A DNA stretch of 5,322 nucleotides from Armatimonadota bacterium. Lineage in GTDB: Bacteria; Sysuimicrobiota; Sysuimicrobiia; Sysuimicrobiales; JACQTN01. Every line of letters begins with the position of its first letter. The stretch's first letter is position 1. Both the position numbers and the translations under genes were made by a program. Positions 1-4,152 of the stretch are shown here, piece by piece. Below the pieces are notes generated by a model. It saw only the letters and a list, made by a program, of their open reading frames with translations. It searched no databases and was not told where the DNA came from. The DNA is taken from assembly GCA_016210785.1 (NCBI GenBank), contig JACQTN010000532.1, positions 1-5,322 on the forward strand, written 5' to 3'.

Positions 1-378
1 CCCCGCGACATGGTGGGATGGCGCGACGAGTGCTTCTTGCTCACCGTGCGCGGCGACAGCATGATCGAGGCCGGGATCCTGCCCGGAGACCTGGTCGTGG
101 TGCGCTGCCAGCCGGCAGCCGACCCCGGTGACGTGGTCGTGGCGCTGATCGGAGAGGAGGCCACGGTCAAGCGGCTGGCCTACGACGGCGACCGGCCCTA
201 CCTGCAGCCGGCTAACCGCCGGTACGGTCCCATCCTCGAGCCGTTCGAGATTATCGGCAAAATCGTCGGGCTCATGCGCAAGTACGGCGGCGATCCGCCC
301 TCGGGGCCCGGCGAGTTTCGGCAGCAGGATCAGGACGGGTTGCGCGACGGCATGAAGGGCACGCCCCACCGGGCATGA
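1..378 (+). CDS. lexA: LexA-type SOS repressor, C-terminal S24 protease domain (5' partial)
   Basis: This is the C-terminal dimerisation and self-cleavage domain of a LexA-like repressor, which in the family represses SOS genes and cleaves itself when RecA is activated. The frame is open to base 1 and begins P-R-D-M, which suits the family's 'LPRD' segment, so the DNA-binding domain and cleavage site lie upstream of the window. The nucleophile Ser is in V-R-G-D-S-M (codon 58-60) and the general-base Lys is in T-V-K-R-L (codon 169-171). The usual core ends at about G-K-I-V-G-L-M-R-K-Y. About 30 hydrophilic residues follow (Gly/Pro/Gln/Asp-rich), a longer tail than a typical LexA. A phage-type S24 repressor cannot be excluded without the N-terminus. 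The next gene starts 83 bases downstream on the same strand. Confidence 0.85.
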   Translation, partial: PRDMVGWRDECFLLTVRGDSMIEAGILPGDLVVVRCQPAADPGDVVVALIGEEATVKRLAYDGDRPYLQPANRRYGPILEPFEIIGKIVGLMRKYGGDPPSGPGEFRQQDQDGLRDGMKGTPHRA

Positions 379-447
379 GTGGCACGGCCGTGGGCCGGAG
401 CGCGTGGGCAGATCGAAACCGGGAACCGACGGCGCGCGTAGCCGAAT

Positions 448-454
448 GAGGTGA
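448..454 (+). promoter_or_regulatory. Shine-Dalgarno GAGGTGA for the 462 start
   Basis: GAGGTGA is a seven-base match to the anti-Shine-Dalgarno sequence, 7 nt before the GTG at 462. It is the main evidence that the small downstream frame is translated. Confidence 0.7.
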
Positions 455-461
455 CGCAGAC

Positions 462-689
462 GTGAGCGTCGTGGCGCGGCAGAGAACCGTGGTGGCGCGA
501 GAGGCACCATCCCGGGCAGACGGAGCGGCGCGGTGGTCTGCTGGCGTGCGCCGGCGGGCGACATCCCCGGCGGACGTCTGGGCGGCGATCTGCGACCGCT
601 TTCTCGACGACCGGCGGCTCGGGCTCCTCAAGGTGGGACTGATCGCGCTGGTGCTCCTGGCGATGGCGCTGCTGGAGGTCGTGCCGTGA
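462..689 (+). CDS. Small Arg-rich protein with C-terminal membrane segment, family unknown
   Basis: This is a 75-residue protein of no family I recognise. Residues 1 to about 50 are Arg/Ala-rich and basic (R-R-R near 30-32). A short amphipathic stretch (D-V-W-A-A-I-C-D-R-F-L) precedes a single hydrophobic segment at about 54-71 (L-L-K-V-G-L-I-A-L-V-L-L-A-M-A-L-L), and the protein ends five residues later. This suggests a tail-anchored or single-pass protein with its basic part in the cytoplasm. The GTG start is chosen for its strong Shine-Dalgarno. The stop shares the bases GTGA with the start of the RNase H-like gene, so the two are probably co-translated. The function is unknown; a membrane tether or partner for the next protein is only inference. 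Confidence 0.6.
   Translation: MSVVARQRTVVAREAPSRADGAARWSAGVRRRATSPADVWAAICDRFLDDRRLGLLKVGLIALVLLAMALLEVVP
674..679 (+). promoter_or_regulatory. Shine-Dalgarno GGAGGT for the 686 start
   Basis: GGAGGT lies inside the end of the preceding gene, 6 nt before the GTG at 686. It fixes the start of the RNase H-like protein and supports coupled translation. Confidence 0.65.
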
Positions 690-1135
690 CGGAGCAGACT
701 CTCACCATCGCGGTTGCCGCTGTCGTGGAGGTGCTCAGCGGCGAGGCGGCCGTCGGGCTGGTGGTGCGCGATGGGTCGGGCCAGGTGGTCCGCCGAATCG
801 GCAAGGCCATCGGACCCGCCCCGCGCGCGCTGGCCGCCTATCGCGCCCTGCTCCACGCGCTGTGGCGCGGCCGGGCCTTGGGCGCCCGTCGGATCCGCCT
901 CCTGTGCGACGACAGGGATCTGGTCGCCGGAGTGCGGGGGGAGGCTGAGGTCCCGCCCGACCTCACAGGTCCTTATCTTCAAGTGCGCGCGCTGCTTCGC
1001 GCCTACCAGGACGCGTCGGTGGAGGCGGCCGCGCCGGAAGACGTGGAGGAGGCGGCGGCCATGGCCAGGACGGCGCTGGCCCGCAAGCTGCGTACCGTTG
1101 ATACCCTGCCCCTCTGGGCCGCCCGCTCTGCATAG
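686..1135 (+). CDS. RNase H-fold (RVT_3-like) protein, catalytic site degenerate
   Basis: The protein has 149 residues and resembles RNase HI/RVT_3 'reverse transcriptase-like' proteins. The pattern seen is a beta-strand followed by G-L-V-V-R-D-G-S-G (24-32), a helix with L-A-A-Y-R-A-L-L-H-A-L (49-59), I-R-L-L-C-D-D-R-D-L-V (70-80), and a closing helix near 118-135. In active relatives the first strand carries D-G-A..NPG, the helix A-E-Y-R-A-L, the third site D-S-x-L-V, and the last helix an Asp. Here the D-G-A segment is absent, the helix Glu is Ala51, an Asp remains at about 76, and the last site reads E-E-A-A-A-M-A. The protein is therefore probably not a nuclease and may bind nucleic acid or act structurally. 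The GTG start at 686 overlaps the upstream stop by four bases. Family assignment rests on pattern matching by eye. Confidence 0.7.
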   Translation: MTEQTLTIAVAAVVEVLSGEAAVGLVVRDGSGQVVRRIGKAIGPAPRALAAYRALLHALWRGRALGARRIRLLCDDRDLVAGVRGEAEVPPDLTGPYLQVRALLRAYQDASVEAAAPEDVEEAAAMARTALARKLRTVDTLPLWAARSA

Positions 1136-1150
1136 CAGATAACCCGCTGA

Positions 1151-1169
1151 CCCGGGCCCGAGGCCCCGG
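1151..1169 (+). terminator. Possible GC hairpin after the RNase H-like gene
   Basis: GGGCC-cga-GGCCC (1154-1166) forms a 5-bp stem, extended by two C-G pairs after one mismatch, 15 bases past the stop at 1135. No T-run follows, so intrinsic termination is doubtful. The rest of 1136-1312 shows no gene, and I saw no convincing promoter there. Confidence 0.25.
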
Positions 1170-1312
1170 ACCTTCGTCACAAAGTCTGCCTGTAGAACCT
1201 GCCCGCCGCCGTGCGCTCAGCCCCGGCGGCCTGGATGGCGAGAAGGTTGAAGTTGGGTCCGGCTCGAAACTGGGGGGGAAATCGGTCCACAGTCTGCGCA
1301 CACGGGTGCACG

Positions 1313-2203
1313 GTGGAGAACCTGGATCGATACTACCTGATACTCGAGCTCAGGTACGGCGCCTCGCTCGAAGAGATCGAGGGGAAGTACCAGGACCTGC
1401 TAGAACGGTACCGCCGCGACCTGCAGGGGAACAACCCACGGCTTCAACGGCGCGCTGAGGAGAGGCTCAAAGAGGTCACAGAGGCTTATGAAGGGCTGAA
1501 GCTGTATCACGCCAGCCGGGCGGCGCAGGCCAGCCGGGCGCCGCAGGTTGCGCCCTCCCGGGCGGAGCCCGCTCCGATGTCACCGCCCCCTCCCCCTGTC
1601 CCGGCCCCGGTCTCGCGTCCGGTGCCGCCGCGCCCCGAAGTTCCTGCGTCAGCGGACCAGTCCAGCCGCCAGCTTGCCGACGAAGAGGAGGCGCGGCCCT
1701 TCCTGCAGGAGGCCGAGCAGCATCTGCAGCGAGAGGAGTGGGTGCAGGCCATCTCCGTGCTGCGGCGGGCGGTGGAGGTGGCCCCGGAGTCGGCGGTGGT
1801 ACGCAGCAAGCTGGGCGTGGCCCTGGCGCATAGCGGGAAGCACGCGGAGGCGCTAGAGGAGTTCTCGCGGGCCGTCGCGCTCAACCGCCGCTACGCCGCC
1901 GCGTACAGCAACATGGGCAACGTGTACCTGGAGCAGGGGAAACTGGACCAGGCCGTGGAGGCCTACCAGAAGGCGATCGATCTCGACCCCGACTACTGGA
2001 TCGCCCACCAGAATCTGGGCGTGGTCTACAAGCGCATGGGTCGGCTCGACCTGGCGGTGGGCCAGTTCAAGAAGGCTACGCGGCTCTCCCTCAAGCGCGC
2101 GACGACGCCCGAGGAGGGCGCTCCGCGCCGCAGGCTGGGCTGCCTCCCAGGCGCGGCGGCCTCCATGCTGGTGCTGATCGCCGCGGCGTATCTCTTGCGG
2201 TGA
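1313..2203 (+). CDS. J-like domain, Pro-rich linker, TPR repeats, C-terminal membrane anchor
   Basis: The protein has 296 residues from GTG 1313. Residues 1-62 resemble a DnaJ J-domain: L-D-R-Y-Y-L-I-L-E-L, then G-A-S-L-E-E-I-E-G-K-Y, then E-R-L-K-E-V-T-E-A-Y-E-G-L. The HPD tripeptide needed to stimulate DnaK reads R-R-D (34-36), so classical co-chaperone activity is unlikely. Residues about 77-112 are a Pro-rich linker. Four TPR-like units follow at about 126-158, 160-193, 194-227 and 228-260, the middle two being canonical (A-Y-S-N-M-G-N-V-Y near 196-204). A basic stretch precedes a hydrophobic end at about 280-295, suggesting a tail anchor with the TPRs in the cytoplasm. The frame is open further upstream (GTG 1211, ATG 1235), but those starts add residues outside the J-like fold and lack a Shine-Dalgarno. 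The 1313 start has only a weak GGGTG upstream. The likely role is a membrane-bound protein-interaction scaffold; the partner is unknown. Confidence 0.75.
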   Translation: MENLDRYYLILELRYGASLEEIEGKYQDLLERYRRDLQGNNPRLQRRAEERLKEVTEAYEGLKLYHASRAAQASRAPQVAPSRAEPAPMSPPPPPVPAPVSRPVPPRPEVPASADQSSRQLADEEEARPFLQEAEQHLQREEWVQAISVLRRAVEVAPESAVVRSKLGVALAHSGKHAEALEEFSRAVALNRRYAAAYSNMGNVYLEQGKLDQAVEAYQKAIDLDPDYWIAHQNLGVVYKRMGRLDLAVGQFKKATRLSLKRATTPEEGAPRRRLGCLPGAAASMLVLIAAAYLLR

Positions 2204-2213
2204 TACGCACCAC

Positions 2214-3020
2214 TCAGGCCTGTGCCGGTTTCACCATCGAGAAGTGCACCGTGGAGATCGGCGTGCAGTCCTCGCCCAGGTGATTGAACAACCAGTCCAG
2301 AAACTCCACGGTGAACAGCGGGTAGAGCTTGAGCCGCTCCTTGTCCAGCGCCTGCCGTGGGCCGATTACGCGGGTCTGTGCGAACCCTGCCTTCCTCGCC
2401 TTCGCCAGCAACGCTTGCTCCGCAAGCGTGCCGGCCAGTCAACCGGCGTAGGCGGCCTCGCTCTCCAGCACTTCCCTGGGGAGCGTGCCGTCGATCACCG
2501 AATCGCTGAAGACCAGCCGCCCGGCCGGTCGCAGCACCCGGAAGGCCTCGGCGAAAACCTTGCCCTTCTCGGTGGAGAGGTTGATCACGCCGTTGCTGAT
2601 GATGACATCCACCGACGCATCGGGCAGCGGAATCGCCTCCATGCGCCCCTCGATGAACTCCACGTTCTTCACGCCGGCCGCGGCGGCGCTGGCGCGCGCC
2701 TTCTCCAGCATCTCCGGGGTCATGTCCAGGCCGATCGCCCTCCCCGGCGGCCCCACCTTCAACGCCGCCAGCAACGTGTCGATGCCGCCGCCGCTCCCCA
2801 GATCCAGCACCACCTCTCCCGGCTTCAGGTCCGCGTAGCGCACGGGGTTGCCCATGCCCAGGGCCATTCCTACGACGGCCTCCGGTAGAACGGCCAGTTC
2901 GTCGGCCGTGTACAGACTCTGCGCCACCTTGCTGCCGGTGGGGACGACGGCTCCGTAGGTTTCGCGGACGATGCGGGCGGCCTCGTCCGCCGACCACTTG
3001 AGCTCCGAAGCATCCGTCAT
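2214..3020 (-). CDS. arsM: ArsM-like SAM methyltransferase, candidate selenoprotein (in-frame TGA = Sec194)
   Basis: This is a class I SAM-dependent methyltransferase of the arsenite methyltransferase (ArsM) type, 268 residues if the TGA at complement 2439-2441 is read as selenocysteine. SAM motif I is V-L-D-L-G-S-G-G-G-I-D (71-81), followed by the acidic loop G-L-D-M (97-100), P-L-P-D-A-S-V-D-V-I-I-S-N-G (131-144) and F-R-V-L-R-P-A-G-R-L (160-169). ArsM enzymes methylate As(III) held by cysteine thiolates. Here the usual family cysteines are replaced: L-G-C-G-N-P has Met56, D-C has Thr82, and N-C-V-I-N-L-S has Gly144. The last site, G-C-x-A-G, has the TGA (A-Y-A-G-[TGA]-L-A-G). After it the frame continues for 74 codons with family-like sequence (A-K-A-R-K-A-G-F, then Y-P-L-F-T-V-E-F-L) to a true TGA at complement 2214-2216. 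Cys252 is the only ordinary cysteine. The ATG start has Shine-Dalgarno GGAGGTGA. A nonsense mutation or base error (TGC or TGT to TGA) is the main alternative; then the product would be 193 residues. The symbol is a family assignment, and arsenic as substrate is unproven. Confidence 0.75.
2404..2435 (-). promoter_or_regulatory. Candidate bacterial SECIS element
   Basis: Read on the minus strand, the 17 nt after the TGA lead to a GGA triloop (2421-2419) closed by a perfect 8-bp stem, ACGCTTGC (2429-2422) with GCAAGCGT (2418-2411). Below it, across a 2x3 internal loop, GCCG (2435-2432) can pair with TGGC (2407-2404), including one G-U pair. Known bacterial SECIS elements lie in the coding region just after the UGA, with a small apical loop starting with G about 16-37 nt away, and recruit SelB. 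This element fits that geometry. No bulged U like that of E. coli fdhF is obvious in the upper stem. Confidence 0.65.
2439..2441 (-). other. In-frame TGA, putative selenocysteine codon 194
   Basis: The TGA is codon 194 of the methyltransferase frame and lies in A-Y-A-G-[TGA]-L-A-G-T-L. ArsM relatives have Cys at this position (G-C-V/I-A-G-A-L). Replacement of a conserved Cys by TGA with homologous sequence on both sides is the classic selenoprotein signature. Confidence 0.7.
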
Positions 3021-3023
3021 CGG

Positions 3024-3031
3024 TCACCTCC
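3024..3031 (-). promoter_or_regulatory. Shine-Dalgarno GGAGGTGA for the methyltransferase
   Basis: The minus strand reads GGAGGTGA-CCG-ATG, with the GGAGG core 6 nt from the ATG at 3020. It fixes the start of the methyltransferase. Confidence 0.75.
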
Positions 3032-3088
3032 CGCTCAGGCCTTGAGTGTTGCATTCACCGTAGCGGCTGCGTCTTCCTGGAATCTTCC

Positions 3089-3373
3089 TTGCCTGGTCCG
3101 GTCCGGAGAAGATTGTCCCAGGCGCCGCCGATCGTATGTTCGGATGCCTGCCGCCCGCTGGAGGTCAGAGTGGCCGGCCGCCTGACCGTGCGGGGGGTGT
3201 CTCGCGACGTGACTTTTCGTGCCACCGTGCTGGCCCTCCCGGAACAGTACGTCGGCGAAGGAGAGTTTGTGGTCAGGATGTCGGACTTCGGCATCCCCAT
3301 CCCGCGGTTGCTCATCTTCGTGGCGGAAGACCCGGTGCGCGTGAAGGTGAAGGTGGTGGCGCGGCGGGCGTAG
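3089..3373 (+). CDS. C-terminal fragment of a YceI-family protein, probable remnant
   Basis: The frame encodes up to 94 residues. From about residue 24 it matches the C-terminal part of YceI-family lipid-binding beta-barrels: L-E-V-R-V-A-G-R-L-T-V-R-G-V-S-R-D-V-T-F, then F-V-V-R-M-S-D-F-G-I-P-I-P, then D-P-V-R-V-K-V-K-V. Complete YceI proteins have about 170-200 residues, so the N-terminal half of the barrel and any signal peptide are missing. The bases that should encode them are occupied by the divergent methyltransferase gene. TTG 3089 has no Shine-Dalgarno. An in-frame GTG at 3170 has GGAGGT at 3160-3165 and would give 67 residues. Half a barrel is unlikely to fold as YceI, so a decayed gene left by a rearrangement is most likely. 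A short new protein is possible. The family match is fairly clear; whether it is expressed is not. Confidence 0.6.
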   Translation: MPGPVRRRLSQAPPIVCSDACRPLEVRVAGRLTVRGVSRDVTFRATVLALPEQYVGEGEFVVRMSDFGIPIPRLLIFVAEDPVRVKVKVVARRA

Positions 3374-3550
3374 CGTCTGCGCGGCACTCAGTCAAGTCTC
3401 TGACACCGATGGGCATGGCGCCGGGGATCTGGCAGCGCGCGGTCTCGCGCCGCGTCGTCTCCTCGCGGGTATGCCGCCGGCACGCCGTGCCCGGCCTGCG
3501 CCGTCTCCGCCCACCAGGAATGGCTGCGGCACGCGACGAATCGGGTGTGA

Positions 3551-3555
3551 GGAGG
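3551..3555 (+). promoter_or_regulatory. Shine-Dalgarno GGAGG for the 3560 start
   Basis: GGAGG lies 4 nt before the GTG at 3560, within a G-rich run. The preceding stretch 3374-3550 holds no gene I can support and no clear terminator. Confidence 0.5.
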
Positions 3556-3559
3556 GGGG

Positions 3560-3955
3560 GTGACGGCCATCTGGCGACTGCTGCGCTTCGTGCCACCCCC
3601 GTCGCGCTGGCGCCGCTGGCGCGATCTTCCCGCCTATGCCCGGTGGCGCCTGCGGTTGTACGGCTTCTACTGGCCCGACGGCCGCTTCCACTGGAGGCGT
3701 CTGCTCTCCCGCCAGTTTCTGCGCAGTGTCCGCGCCTACCACGCGTGGCTGGGCGATCCGCGTGGCGGCGCGGCCCGGGGCGCGGCGAGACCGGGAGGGC
3801 CGGCGCGGCCCGGGCCGCCGGCGCCAGGTGGCGTCCTCATCTGCCCCCGCTGCGGAGAGCAGTGCGCTGCGGGAGGCGGGGAAGTGCCGGAGCGCTGCCC
3901 CGCCTGCGGCACACCCTACCCGGCCGCCGCATCCCCCCGCACGTCCGCAGGGTAA
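3560..3955 (+). CDS. Arg/Trp-rich protein with C-terminal zinc ribbon, family unknown
   Basis: The protein has 131 residues. Residues 1-66 are rich in Arg, Trp and Tyr (R-W-R-R-W-R-D-L-P at 16-24, R-L-Y-G-F-Y-W-P-D-G-R-F-H-W at 32-45), a composition suited to binding RNA, DNA or acidic membrane surfaces. A flexible Gly/Ala/Pro/Arg linker spans about 67-91. A compact zinc ribbon follows, with C-P-R-C-G at 95-99 and C-P-A-C-G at 113-117; Cys95, 98, 113 and 116 are the probable ligands, and Cys102 is extra. No signal peptide or membrane segment is visible. The GTG start follows a GGAGG. I do not recognise the N-terminal domain. The paired CxxC motifs make this frame more credible than the long overlapping open frames. 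Confidence 0.6.
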   Translation: MTAIWRLLRFVPPPSRWRRWRDLPAYARWRLRLYGFYWPDGRFHWRRLLSRQFLRSVRAYHAWLGDPRGGAARGAARPGGPARPGPPAPGGVLICPRCGEQCAAGGGEVPERCPACGTPYPAAASPRTSAG

Positions 3956-4059
3956 GGTTCCCTGCCGGGATCCCGTAGCGCCGTCCGGAACGCGCATCGT
4001 GCCGCGTCCCTGCCTCCTGCGACCGCGCCGCGCAAGTTGGAAACGTCCGTCCGGTCGCC

Positions 4060-4075
4060 TCCCCCCGGCGGGGGA
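4060..4075 (+). other. GC hairpin next to an orphan Shine-Dalgarno
   Basis: TCCCCC-cggc-GGGGGA forms a 6-bp stem with a 4-nt loop, just before AAGGAGGT (4075-4082). No start codon lies at a normal distance after that Shine-Dalgarno. It could be part of the 5' leader of the aldolase-family gene or a terminator-like structure after the zinc-ribbon gene, but no T-run follows. Confidence 0.3.
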
Positions 4076-4094
4076 AGGAGGTACCGTCCACGGG

Positions 4095-4112
4095 TCGAAA
4101 GCAAATGCTCGA
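4095..4112 (+). repeat. Imperfect inverted repeat in the leader of the aldolase-family gene
   Basis: TCGA-a-AGCA-aa-TGCT-CGA is an imperfect dyad in a locally AT-richer stretch about 40 bases before the ATG at 4153. Its position and size would suit an operator for a local regulator, but no regulator gene or second copy is seen in the window. Confidence 0.25.
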
Positions 4113-4140
4113 TACACAGAGACCGTGAATCTACGCCAGT

Positions 4141-4145
4141 GGGAG
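4141..4145 (+). promoter_or_regulatory. Shine-Dalgarno GGGAG deciding the 4153 start
   Basis: GGGAG lies 7 nt before the ATG at 4153 but only 1 nt before the in-frame GTG at 4147. This favours the ATG. Confidence 0.5.
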
Positions 4146-4152
4146 TGTGCCG

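Noticed and set aside
383..392. Palindrome CACGGCCGTG after the LexA-type gene
   Set aside because: It is a 10-base palindrome with no loop and no T-run, and is expected by chance in GC-rich DNA. It does not resemble a known LexA box.
272..1180. 302-codon open frame on the minus strand
   Set aside because: It is antisense to three better-supported plus-strand genes, with low-complexity Arg/Ala/Ser content.
2214..2411. Separate 65-codon gene starting at TTG on the minus strand
   Set aside because: It is in the same frame as the methyltransferase and reads as its C-terminal end (A-K-A-R-K-A-G-F onward). It has no Shine-Dalgarno of its own, and the 'start' TTG lies in the hairpin stem.
2411..2429. 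Hairpin as a transcription terminator
   Set aside because: The stem is perfect, but no T-run follows on either strand and coding sequence continues through it. Its position 9 nt after the TGA fits a SECIS better.
2026..3054. 342-codon open frame on the minus strand covering the methyltransferase
   Set aside because: It is out of frame with the SAM motifs and is Gly/Arg-rich without any domain. The overlapping frame carries all the methyltransferase motifs.
3136..3978. 280-codon open frame on the plus strand
   Set aside because: It overlaps the YceI fragment and the zinc-ribbon gene in another frame, has Arg/Pro-rich low-complexity content typical of GC-rich shadow frames, and shows no motif.
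4105..4128. Seven-codon leader peptide (ATG to TGA)
   Set aside because: The nearest Shine-Dalgarno (4077-4082) is over 20 nt away and the peptide has no attenuation-like residue run.
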